From CAYMCO01 sp964388955 (GTDB taxonomy: Bacteria > Chloroflexota > Anaerolineae > Anaerolineales > E44-bin32), in the NCBI GenBank assembly GCA_964388955.1, contig CAYMCO010000004.1, forward strand, positions 62,001 through 126,000: a stretch of 64,000 bases of DNA, read 5' to 3'. Position 1 is the first letter of the stretch. Each line of letters begins with the position of its first letter. Below are positions 17,943 through 25,362 of this stretch, piece by piece. The notes below the pieces were generated by a model. It was not told the origin of the DNA. It saw only the letters and a program-made list of their open reading frames with translations, and made no database searches. The position numbers and the translations under genes were made by a program.

Positions 17943-18075
17943 TGTCCGATCCTTCTTCGCCCAGAGCGGCGAATTTGCATCCCCACCAAAGCGCCCTCCT
18001 CTGTCGTTTGCCTCGCTCAGGCTGTCCTGATGGGTCATATTGGCCGCACGGCCTACCCGGACCTGTTCCAGGGTA

Positions 18076-18873
18076 TCAATCCTGCGGTGGGGCCAGACGC
18101 CCACGAGAGCGGTCGAAGTCATCGATGCTACGACGGTCGCCCCCTCTTGCTTCGACAAAATGGGGCGCCTCCAGCCCATGCTCGGCCATCAGGCGTGCAT
18201 CAGAGAGGATGGGCTGGGTTTGACCATCCGCCACAATTCGCCCCTCATCGATGACAATTGTTCGCCAAGAGAGCTCCGCCACAAGCGGCATATCATGCGT
18301 CGAAATCAACATGGTTTGCGGCAGCTTTGCCAGCAGTCCTATCAGACCCCGGCGGGAACGAGGATCCAAGCCCATAGTCGGTTCATCCAAGACCAGAATT
18401 TCAGGTTCCATGGCCAGCACGGTGGCGATGGCGACACGTTTCTTCTCTCCGCCGCTCAGGTGATGGGGAACGCGCCCCTCCATCCCCTCCATGCCTACAC
18501 TCCGCAACGCCTTGGAGACCCGCGTCCGGACCTCTTTCTCCGGTAACCCCATATGCAGCGGCCCAAAACTCACATCGTCAAACACCGTCGGTGAGAACAA
18601 CTGATCGTCCGCGTCCTGGAAGACCAGACCCACCGAGCGCCTGACCTCATCAAGGTTCTCATCACAGACCCGTTTGCCACACACGGTCACATCGCCTTGA
18701 TCCGCACGCAGGATTCCATTCAGGTGCAACAGCAAGGTCGATTTTCCGGCTCCATTTGGCCCGACCAGCGCCACTTTCTCCCCGGGCGAGATATGCAGGT
18801 TCACACCACGCACAGCACGCTGCCCATCCGGATATGTGTAGTGCAAGGATCGGACGTCAATGGTGTGATGCAT
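18076..18873 (-). CDS. cbiO: Cobalt/nickel ECF transporter ATPase
   Basis: A 265-residue ABC ATPase. Walker A is GPNGAGKST, the Q-loop VFQDADDQLF is the form typical of energy-coupling-factor ATPases, the signature is LSGGEKKR and Walker B ends ILVLDEPT; the switch His is in STHD. It drives uptake of cobalt or nickel with the CbiQ and CbiM proteins encoded upstream. Start ATG 18873 lies three bases after the cbiQ stop, so the two are translationally linked. Confidence 0.93.
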   Translation of the reverse strand: MHHTIDVRSLHYTYPDGQRAVRGVNLHISPGEKVALVGPNGAGKSTLLLHLNGILRADQGDVTVCGKRVCDENLDEVRRSVGLVFQDADDQLFSPTVFDDVSFGPLHMGLPEKEVRTRVSKALRSVGMEGMEGRVPHHLSGGEKKRVAIATVLAMEPEILVLDEPTMGLDPRSRRGLIGLLAKLPQTMLISTHDMPLVAELSWRTIVIDEGRIVADGQTQPILSDARLMAEHGLEAPHFVEARGGDRRSIDDFDRSRGRLAPPQD

Positions 18874-18876
18874 ATC

Positions 18877-19662
18877 TCATCCCGGCCTGCTGATCAGCAA
18901 CATCAGGCTTAGAACCAGCCCGACTGCCGCGAGAACGCCCCAGTCCCGACCCCGCATATGGAACGCCTGCAGGGAGCGCATCTTCCCATCATATCCCCGA
19001 GCCAACATGGCACCATAAATGCGTTCGCTTCGCTCCAGCGCGCGCAGGAACAGGCTTCCCGCCATCGCGCCCGCCACTCTCCCCTGCCATAACACCGAGG
19101 GTCCGACCCCTTCCCGGGGGGCAACGCTTCTAGCGCTTCGGGCTCGCAGCATGCGGTTGGCCTCATCCGCGAGCACAAAGAGATACCGATACATGAAACC
19201 GATCGTGGATACCAAGGGACCCGGCACCCCCAATGCCCCCAGGGCCCATAACAGATCCGGAAAGCGGGTCGTGGTGGTGAGTAGAATCGCGAACTGCACC
19301 GCCAACCAACTGCGCAACAACACGCTGAAAAACCGGATCAGACCCGGCGCGGAAACCTTCCATCCCAGGAGGGGAAGCTCCAAGAGGGTCGGGCCGGGCA
19401 CCGTGAAGGGAACTGCCAGTGCCGCCAGCATGAAGGGAAGGGCAATATACGACCTGCGGACCGTGAAGAATGGGCCCAGTTTGGACAAGACTGCGGCGCT
19501 TAAGAGCAGGAGAAAGGCAAATCCAAAGCCGGCCCACGCCCCTTCAGGGAGCAGGCCAACGGCCAAGATCACGCATAGCGCCAATACCACTTTGACACGA
19601 GGGTCCAATCCGTGGACCACACTGCGCCGAAATTGGTACTGATCGGCGAGGTCATAGTGCAA
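18877..19662 (-). CDS. cbiQ: Cobalt/nickel ECF transporter transmembrane protein
   Basis: A 261-residue membrane protein with five or six hydrophobic segments and the CbiQ/EcfT coupling helix region containing two Arg-rich motifs (RSARSVAPREG and ERSERIYGAMLARGYDG) that contact the ATPase. LDPRVKVVLAL near the N-terminus is the family start motif. The start is a TTG at 19662, three bases after the cbiM stop, with AGGGGG upstream. Together with CbiM and CbiO it forms the metal importer. Confidence 0.92.
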   Translation of the reverse strand: MHYDLADQYQFRRSVVHGLDPRVKVVLALCVILAVGLLPEGAWAGFGFAFLLLLSAAVLSKLGPFFTVRRSYIALPFMLAALAVPFTVPGPTLLELPLLGWKVSAPGLIRFFSVLLRSWLAVQFAILLTTTTRFPDLLWALGALGVPGPLVSTIGFMYRYLFVLADEANRMLRARSARSVAPREGVGPSVLWQGRVAGAMAGSLFLRALERSERIYGAMLARGYDGKMRSLQAFHMRGRDWGVLAAVGLVLSLMLLISRPG

Positions 19663-19665
19663 GCG

Positions 19666-20607
19666 CTACCCCCTAGTGGCCGACGCTCGGCCTGCAACCC
19701 ACGCCAAGAGGAATACGACCAGTGTGCCCAAGGCGACTGCCACCATGGTTGCAAGCGCTTCGTTCTGTATGAACGGCATCCGGTAGTCTGTCAAGAGGCG
19801 GAAGAGGGGCGCGGACCCGGAGCCCAAGAAGCCCCCCTGCGCTGCCACAGACTCGAGGCCGTCGGGATGTCGAGAGGCGAGAGGGGAAAACATCGCGACA
19901 ACAATCGCCACCAATAGGCCGGCGAATACGAAGGACGCCCCTTGACGGCCCGGAGCCCTCTCGCCGGCCTGCAACGTACGTGGCCTCGTCCGCTCCAACA
20001 AGGCGACTGCGCCGGCCGTGATCACGGCTTCACCAAGCCCAATCAAGGCGTGCACTCCGGCCATAGCCGGGAGCCCGAATTGCAGCGGAGAGGTGCCAGA
20101 AGCCGCCAGTTCGAACGCGGTTGCGATCGCCCCGACCTCCACCGACAGCCAAGCGCCCACGAATGCACCAGCCCAACGAGACCTTGAGGGCATCAGCCGT
20201 CTGACCACGGAGTAGGTTGCGTAACCCGAGAACGCGGTGAAGACACCCATATTCAAGATGTTCCAGCCCATCACCAACAGGCCACCGTCCTGGAACAATA
20301 AGCCCTGCACGGCCACCACCGCCGTCATGATCAGAGTGGCGGCCCAAGGGCCCATGGTGATGGCGGCCAAGGCACCGCCGAGCAGGTGGCCCGACGTCCC
20401 TGCTGCCACTGGAAAGTTGATCGCCTGCGCGGCAAAAATGAAGGCCGCCAGCACTCCCATGAATGGGATCTGGCGCTCGGCCAACTGATGCCGGGTTTGC
20501 CGGACGGCGATAATCACCATCAGCAGAGCGATCATCCAGCCTATGATGGCGACTTCCACACTCAGGAACCCGTCTGGGATATGCAGCGCAGCCGGAGAAT
20601 AGTGCAT
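19666..20607 (-). CDS. cbiM: CbiM substrate-binding protein fused to PDGLE (CbiN-like) domain
   Basis: A 313-residue membrane protein. The first two thirds are CbiM/NikM: HIPDGFLS close to the N-terminus, then NFPVAAGTSGHLLGG and several membrane spans. The C-terminal third has a periplasmic-type SPLASRHPDGLESVA segment and a final span, which is the PDGLE module that replaces separate CbiN. Usual CbiM starts Met-His-Ile-Pro-Asp, because the amino terminus and His2 hold the metal; here eight residues precede the HIPDG block (MHYSPAAL). The start keeps a Met-His pair at 20607, so the site may be re-formed by MHYS, or translation or processing may differ. It begins one base after the Fur-family gene stop. 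Confidence 0.9.
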   Translation of the reverse strand: MHYSPAALHIPDGFLSVEVAIIGWMIALLMVIIAVRQTRHQLAERQIPFMGVLAAFIFAAQAINFPVAAGTSGHLLGGALAAITMGPWAATLIMTAVVAVQGLLFQDGGLLVMGWNILNMGVFTAFSGYATYSVVRRLMPSRSRWAGAFVGAWLSVEVGAIATAFELAASGTSPLQFGLPAMAGVHALIGLGEAVITAGAVALLERTRPRTLQAGERAPGRQGASFVFAGLLVAIVVAMFSPLASRHPDGLESVAAQGGFLGSGSAPLFRLLTDYRMPFIQNEALATMVAVALGTLVVFLLAWVAGRASATRG

Positions 20608-20608
20608 A

Positions 20609-21064
20609 TCAGCCCGCCTTGGCTGCTCTGCCCTGTTTCGCGCCGGCACAGTCCGCGCATAGGCCGGTGATCATCAGATGCCCGATCTCCACTTCAAACC
20701 CGTAGGCATTTGCCACTTGCCCGCTGAGCCCGCGCGAAGCATCCGCGGGGATCTCCAAGACCTGTCCGCAATTCCGGCACACCAGGTGGTCATGCGGATT
20801 CTCGCTGTCATGCAGGGAGAATTCGATGTTCTGCGCATGGGCCGAGAACACATCCACCATACCCACCCGATGGAGGGCATCAAGGGTCCGATAGACCGTG
20901 GCCAGATTGAGACCGGGGAGTCTCCCCTTGGCCGCCCTATACACCTGGTTCGCCGATTGGTGGTCATCGCCATGCGCGATGGTTTCCAGAATGATCGCAC
21001 GCTGCGGGGTGACCCGGAAACCATGGTCCCGCAGTTCCTGCACCAAGCGTTGACCACAGGACAT
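20609..21064 (-). CDS. Fur-family metal-responsive repressor
   Basis: A 151-residue winged-helix regulator. The DNA-binding part includes RVTPQRAIILETI and NLATVYRTLDAL; the sensing part has HDHLVCRNCGQV and a second CxxC (GLCADCAG) that bind structural zinc. It is the first gene of the operon with cbiM, cbiQ and cbiO, so its likely job is to repress cobalt or nickel uptake when metal is sufficient (Nur/Zur-like logic), although the sensed metal cannot be read off. The start at 21064 has AAGGAA upstream; the longer frame to 21223 runs through the palindrome and repeat B and is rejected. Confidence 0.92.
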   Translation of the reverse strand: MSCGQRLVQELRDHGFRVTPQRAIILETIAHGDDHQSANQVYRAAKGRLPGLNLATVYRTLDALHRVGMVDVFSAHAQNIEFSLHDSENPHDHLVCRNCGQVLEIPADASRGLSGQVANAYGFEVEIGHLMITGLCADCAGAKQGRAAKAG

Positions 21065-21081
21065 ATGCAATTCCTTGTTAT

Positions 21082-21095
21082 TGCAAATATTTGCA
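21082..21095. promoter_or_regulatory. Perfect palindrome, likely Fur-family operator
   Basis: TGCAAATATTTGCA is its own reverse complement over 14 bases, set in the AT-rich gap 18 bases upstream of the regulator start. On the minus strand a TATCAT (about 21099-21104) lies just before it as a possible -10, so a bound repressor would block the start of transcription. This size and symmetry fit Fur-family boxes and suggest autoregulation of the regulator and transporter operon. Confidence 0.7.
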
Positions 21096-21148
21096 CATAT
21101 GATACCCGCCCGGAGTGCAGTGGTCAAGCGGATATTCTTCGCGGGGTC

Positions 21149-21254
21149 TGTTCCAACTTGGGGGGAGGCCCTCCGGGGTGCGCTCGAGCCCGATGCCATC
21201 CAATTCGAGGCCCAGGCATGCACGTACCCCCACCCCCTCTGCTCCCCCTCCCCC
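21149..21254 (+). repeat. Dispersed GC-rich repeat, copy B
   Basis: Near-identical to 14025-14130: both begin TGTTCCAACTTGGGGG, share CCTCCGGGGTGCGCT and AGGCATGCAC, and end in a C-rich block CTCCCCCTCCCC. Only this first portion of copy A is present. It lies between the Fur-family gene and the end of the AlkZ-like gene. Confidence 0.8.
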
Positions 21255-21302
21255 TATTACTGTAGACCGGACACCCTCCCATACTGGGTTGAACCCCTTC
21301 GC

Positions 21303-22169
21303 CTACTCAATAAGGAGCGCGGGGTGCGCGTACCATCGACCATTCATGCCCTCTACCGTGAAACCATCGTGAAGCTCGCCCTCCTCGCAGAGCGCCTCGA
21401 GAGCCTGCTCCGCCTCGGGCTTCCGCCAGCCAAACAGCTTCAGCACATCGCGCAATCGCGCCGCTCCCACTGCCCGCATGTAGCTCTCCAAGATCCGCTT
21501 GCGGGCGTCAATCTCGCCAATCCATCTCGCCTGCTCGGGGATCTCAGGCCAGTGGCGCGAGACGATGTCATAGACATGCGCATAGTTCCATGCGCCAGCT
21601 TCCGCGACGCCGACGGGCAGGACCTTGAAGTCTGCCTGCAGTTCCAACAGCGCCTTGTTGAAGCGATAGTCGCTTTTCCGGCTTGTCAGGTTGGCGGCCC
21701 GGCGCAGCGCGATCGTGTCCAATGGACCTTCGAAAAGCAGCGCCTCAAACACATTCTTGGCCTCGAGCGGGAGACGTCCCTGCTCATACTGCATGCGGTA
21801 ATCTTCCGCCGGCGAACCGTAGTTCTCGCTCAACGCGTAGAAGTTCGGGACCATACCCGGTGAGATCAATGTCGCCCGCTTGCGCAACACTTTAGCGTAG
21901 TACCATACGCGCTCGCCCAACATCGAATCCTTCCAACCCCATGTCACGTGCCCGGGATCGTCATGCTGCGAGGGCACCGGGCGATCGCCGGCAACAGCGT
22001 TCCAGAGGCTGGGCAGGTTGACGCCATCGATGGGCCAGAAGAAGGCGATCTCACATGCATCCACAAATCGGATCGCTCCCTCGATGGTAGTGACGCGCTT
22101 CTCAGGTGAAACAAAGAAGGTCTCTCTCTGATAAGCCTCCAGTCTGCTGGCGGATATTGGTTCGCTCAT
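21303..22169 (-). CDS. Winged-helix DNA-binding protein related to AlkZ/YcaQ glycosylases
   Basis: A 288-residue protein resembling the HTH_42/YcaQ family, with the central VTWGWKDSMLGERVWYYAKVLRKRATLIS block and a helical C-terminal region of winged-helix character. True AlkZ and YcaQ are DNA glycosylases that remove bulky or cross-linked bases with a Gln-x-Gln or related motif, which I cannot identify confidently here, so glycosylase activity is not asserted. The start at 22169 is where family similarity begins; the frame is open to 22466 but the extra part is Gly-rich and unsupported. It is divergent from ribA. Confidence 0.7.
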   Translation of the reverse strand: MSEPISASRLEAYQRETFFVSPEKRVTTIEGAIRFVDACEIAFFWPIDGVNLPSLWNAVAGDRPVPSQHDDPGHVTWGWKDSMLGERVWYYAKVLRKRATLISPGMVPNFYALSENYGSPAEDYRMQYEQGRLPLEAKNVFEALLFEGPLDTIALRRAANLTSRKSDYRFNKALLELQADFKVLPVGVAEAGAWNYAHVYDIVSRHWPEIPEQARWIGEIDARKRILESYMRAVGAARLRDVLKLFGWRKPEAEQALEALCEEGELHDGFTVEGMNGRWYAHPALLIE

Positions 22170-22458
22170 TTGCCCTTTCTCCCGCGCAATGTCTGGCACA
22201 TGATCTCTTGCCTCATATGCTTCGAAGGAGCGGCTACCATCCAATATACCGCGCTGCGGCGTCAATTCGAGGCCAGATCCACCCCCCCCATCCCAGGCAG
22301 GGTTTGTCGATTGTGACGCCAAGGTGTTTCCCACACACCATGCGGGCATCCCCTGACCCCAGGCCCCGCACCATCCTGAGTAGCCACAGAAGGTTGGCAC
22401 GAATATGAGAAATGCTCTCGCGCCGGCCTCAAGAATGGTGGTCGCGACATCTTCAACC

Positions 22459-22490
22459 TTGATCACAGCCGCCCCTAGGCTGGGTATAAT
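22459..22490 (+). promoter_or_regulatory. Candidate sigma-70-type promoter for the ribA cluster
   Basis: TTGATC at 22459-22464 and a perfect TATAAT at 22485-22490 are separated by 20 bases, longer than ideal. Transcription would start near 22497, giving a leader of about 65 bases before ribA. No FMN riboswitch consensus was recognised in this leader. Confidence 0.5.
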
Positions 22491-22563
22491 GATAGGTACT
22501 CTCCGAATTCTCGGAATTAGCGGAGCGTATCGGCCTGATGCATCGGTGGAAGCGCAGCGAAGA

Positions 22564-23214
22564 ATGGGCGACTTGAAAGTTCACTTGGAAACTTGCGCAC
22601 GAGTTCCCTCTCCGGAAGGCGAGTTTCGCTTGTGCGCCTATACCAACAACGCCGATAAGAAGGAGCACCTGGCGTTGGTAATTGGAGAAGTTGCGGGCGA
22701 AGAAAACGTCCTTGTGCGTGTGCATTCCGAGTGCTTTACGGGAGATGTGCTCCGCTCTAAGCGCTGCGATTGCGGAGACCAGCTTCATCGGGCTATGGAG
22801 TTGATCGCTGCAGAGGCGCAGGGCATATTGATCTATCTGCGGCAAGAGGGGCGCGGAATCGGACTGGTCGACAAACTGCGCGCCTACAATCTGCAGGACA
22901 AAGGGTACGATACGGTTGAAGCCAATTTGCTGCTCGGCCACCAAGCGGACGAGCGCGACTATGCGATTGCCGCTAGGATCCTGCAGGATTTGGGGCCCAA
23001 ATCCATCCGTGTTCTGACGAACAACCCAGACAAGATCGAAAGTCTGCAGGCGCTGGGTATCAATGTGGTAGCGCGCTTGCCCCTGCAAACCCGACTTAAC
23101 CCAGAGAATACTGACTACATGATCGCGAAACAGAACCGCCTCCACCATTTCCTGTCGTTGGACGTGGATCAAGGTGAACTCTCCAAAGAGCGAAACACTC
23201 CAGGGGATGATTGA
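22564..23214 (+). CDS. ribA: GTP cyclohydrolase II
   Basis: A 216-residue stand-alone RibA without a fused RibB domain. It opens the GTP ring, releasing formate and pyrophosphate to give 2,5-diamino-6-ribosylamino-pyrimidinone phosphate, the first step to flavins and deazaflavins. Zinc ligands Cys57, Cys68 and Cys70 are in CFTGDVLRSKRCDCG; RQEGRGIGL binds GTP. Tyr108 in KLRAYNLQ matches Tyr105 of the E. coli enzyme, the residue expected for complete reaction with formate loss. The start at 22564 aligns with family N-termini (ARVPSPEGEFRL). It overlaps the next gene by eight bases, so they form an operon. Confidence 0.93.
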   Translation: MGDLKVHLETCARVPSPEGEFRLCAYTNNADKKEHLALVIGEVAGEENVLVRVHSECFTGDVLRSKRCDCGDQLHRAMELIAAEAQGILIYLRQEGRGIGLVDKLRAYNLQDKGYDTVEANLLLGHQADERDYAIAARILQDLGPKSIRVLTNNPDKIESLQALGINVVARLPLQTRLNPENTDYMIAKQNRLHHFLSLDVDQGELSKERNTPGDD

Positions 23215-23920
23215 CCCCTTTGATACTTTCCAAGAATTGATCACCCGCATGCGGGCGGATTCAGCGCTTCCCTTTGTCACCCTTAGCTATGCTCAAAGTC
23301 TTGATGGCTCCATCTCTCTGGGCCCGGATGCATCCCTCCCATTGAGCGGCCCGGAGTCATTGGAGATGACACATCGCATCCGCGCCGGCCACGACGCCAT
23401 CCTCGTTGGGATCGGCACTGTCATCGCAGACGATCCCCGCCTGAGCGTGCGCCTGCATGCCGGGCATGACCCGCAACCGATCGTGCTGGATACCCAGCTC
23501 CGGTTTCCAACTGACGCCCAATTGCTGGCGAGGTCCACATCCCCCTGGATCCTGGCCGAGGAGCGCGCGCCGCTCAACAGACAGATCGCGCTGGAATCGG
23601 CGGGCGCCAAGGTGCTACGCGTCGCGGGTGCACCTCCGAGAGGCCTCCACCTCCTTGCTGTTCTATCCACACTGCGCGATCAGGGAATTCGTTCTGTGAT
23701 GGTGGAAGGCGGCGCGCGGGTGATCACCAGTTTCCTCCGGGAGCGCCTGGTGGACCTTCTCATCGTGACCATCGCCCCCGTTATCGTGGGAGGCCTGCGA
23801 GGGGTGGAAAGTCCGGTCCGGTCGCCAGGTGAAGGGATACTCAAGCTGGGGCAGATTCAGCACGCTAGCTACGGTCCGGACTTGGTTGTTTGGGGCCCCA
23901 TCCAGGGAAGATTCAAATGA
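23207..23920 (+). CDS. RibD C-terminal-type pyrimidine reductase
   Basis: A 237-residue protein matching the reductase half of RibD / dihydrofolate-reductase-like RibD-C family: FVTLSYAQSLDGSISL at the start, HRIRAGHDAILVGIGTVIADDPRLSVR, and VMVEGGARVITSFL near the end. The family uses NADPH to reduce the ribosylamino side chain of the pyrimidine made by RibA. The deaminase half of RibD is absent, so another gene must deaminate if the flavin route is followed. The start at 23207 overlaps the ribA end (a GTG at 23174 is possible), and the stop overlaps the next start by ATGA. Confidence 0.88.
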   Translation: MIDPFDTFQELITRMRADSALPFVTLSYAQSLDGSISLGPDASLPLSGPESLEMTHRIRAGHDAILVGIGTVIADDPRLSVRLHAGHDPQPIVLDTQLRFPTDAQLLARSTSPWILAEERAPLNRQIALESAGAKVLRVAGAPPRGLHLLAVLSTLRDQGIRSVMVEGGARVITSFLRERLVDLLIVTIAPVIVGGLRGVESPVRSPGEGILKLGQIQHASYGPDLVVWGPIQGRFK

Positions 23921-24942
23921 AACGCCGCGCATTGTGGTTCGTCGGCCCTGGGCGGGTGGAGCTTGCGGAAGAGTCGCTGGAGGCCCCCGGCCCAGACCAA
24001 TTGGTCATTCAATCCTTATTCTCTGCCATCAGCCCCGGAACCGAGATGCTGCTGTTCCGCGGCCAGTTTCCTCCCGACCTGGCGCTCGATGAAACCATTC
24101 GATCTCTGCAAGGTGAGTTGAAGTACCCTTTCAAGTACGGCTATGCCTCTGTCGGTCGGGTCATCGATGCCGGCCCAGGGGTTCCGAAGGGATGGGAGGG
24201 CACCTTGGTGTTCTCCTTCCATCCCCATGAGAGCCACTACCTCGCCCGGCCGGATGAGATCCTGCCGCTGCCCCCGGAAATTGAGCCCATGGCGGCCACA
24301 TTCCTGCCGAACACCGAGAGCGCCGTCAATTTCCTGCATGACGGGGGTCCGCTGCTGGGAGAACAAGTCGTCGTGTTCGGTCAAGGTGTCGTGGGGCTGC
24401 TGACCACCGCCTTGTTGGCCGGATTTCCGCTGACCAGTCTGGTGACCCTCGATCCGATACCCAGAAGACGGCAGGTTTCACGGGATATCGGAGCCCATTT
24501 CAGCTTCGATCCAGTAGAACCGGATGGCGTATCGCAGATTCTCGACCGACTGGGCGATAACAGCCCCTATCGGGGCGCCGATCTGTGCTATGAGCTCAGT
24601 GGGAAACCCGAAGCGCTTGATATGGCGATCGAGCTGGCGGGCTTCAACGGACGGGTTGTGGTCGGCTCCTGGTATGGCGCCAAACCGGCGGCTCTGCACC
24701 TCGGCGGCCGCTTCCACCGCAGCCGCGTCCGCCTGATCAGCAGCCAGGTTAGCACCCTCAACCCGAGCCTAAGCGGTCGGTGGGGGAAGCCGCGCCGCCT
24801 GACCACCGCGTGGGCGGCGATAAGGCGAATCAATCCTTCCTCTCTCGTCACGCACCAGATCCCATTTGAGGAAGCTCCCGACGCCTACGACTTGTATGAC
24901 CGGCGACCTGAGGAAGCGATCCAGATCGTGCTGACCTATTGA
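23917..24942 (+). CDS. MDR-superfamily (zinc-type) dehydrogenase
   Basis: A 341-residue medium-chain dehydrogenase with the two-domain layout. The N-terminal part has SAISPGTEMLLFRGQ where catalytic-zinc enzymes carry Cys, and KYGYASVGRV where they carry GHE; the cofactor domain has VVVFGQGVVGLLTTAL. This resembles BchC-type members that lack the classical zinc ligands. It probably oxidises or reduces a hydroxyl of a pathway intermediate. The start ATG overlaps the preceding stop (ATGA), a strong sign of coupled translation. Its function inside the cluster cannot be named. Confidence 0.82.
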   Translation: MKRRALWFVGPGRVELAEESLEAPGPDQLVIQSLFSAISPGTEMLLFRGQFPPDLALDETIRSLQGELKYPFKYGYASVGRVIDAGPGVPKGWEGTLVFSFHPHESHYLARPDEILPLPPEIEPMAATFLPNTESAVNFLHDGGPLLGEQVVVFGQGVVGLLTTALLAGFPLTSLVTLDPIPRRRQVSRDIGAHFSFDPVEPDGVSQILDRLGDNSPYRGADLCYELSGKPEALDMAIELAGFNGRVVVGSWYGAKPAALHLGGRFHRSRVRLISSQVSTLNPSLSGRWGKPRRLTTAWAAIRRINPSSLVTHQIPFEEAPDAYDLYDRRPEEAIQIVLTY

Positions 24943-24981
24943 TCAGATGCCGCCGCCTGGGGCGTACGACAGGAGGCCGAG

Positions 24982-25362
24982 ATGTATGCATTGGCGATGA
25001 GCAGAGCGTTCTCCTCGCAGCATTTTCTCATCGGAGGCGATTGGGGTGATGAGAATTCCCTCCACTCACACCAATACCGCCTGGAAGTCACGCTCGAGGG
25101 AGAGCGGCTGGATGAGCACGGCTACCTGGTGGACATTGTTGAGTTCGAGGAGCAGATCGATCTCCTGGTGCGGAAATACCAAGGCGCAGTCTTGAATGAA
25201 ATTCCGGTATTCTCCGGCCTGAACCCAAGCATCGAGAATTTCTGCCGGATTCTCGCCGGGGAGGTCGACGGTGCGCGGCTTTCCAAGAGCATCCAATCCA
25301 TTTTGGTGAAGATATGGGAGGATGATATCGCCTGGGCGAGCTATCATCTCCAGCGCCCATGA
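24982..25362 (+). CDS. 6-pyruvoyl-tetrahydropterin synthase / QueD homologue with altered active site
   Basis: A 126-residue T-fold protein. The zinc histidines are kept: His14 (FSSQHFL) and His28, His30 (LHSHQYRL). The catalytic residues are not: the Cys four positions before the HxH is Glu24 (C27 in E. coli QueD), and the Asp-His of LDHHYLN reads Tyr-Gln-Gly-Ala (YQGAVLN, residues 66-72). It is therefore unlikely to make 6-carboxy- or 6-pyruvoyl-pterin in the ordinary way, but may bind a pterin-like or pyrimidine substrate. A strong AGGAGG lies before the ATG at 24982. It is 39 bases after the MDR gene and overlaps the GT4 gene by ATGA. Confidence 0.88.
   Translation: MYALAMSRAFSSQHFLIGGDWGDENSLHSHQYRLEVTLEGERLDEHGYLVDIVEFEEQIDLLVRKYQGAVLNEIPVFSGLNPSIENFCRILAGEVDGARLSKSIQSILVKIWEDDIAWASYHLQRP

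Noticed and set aside
21064..21223. Longer N-terminus for the Fur-family regulator
   Set aside because: It would run through the palindrome and repeat B; the ATG at 21064 has a ribosome site and the family length.
22405..22563. Longer N-terminus for RibA
   Set aside because: The extra part lacks family resemblance and would start upstream of the predicted transcription start; the ATG at 22564 matches RibA proteins.
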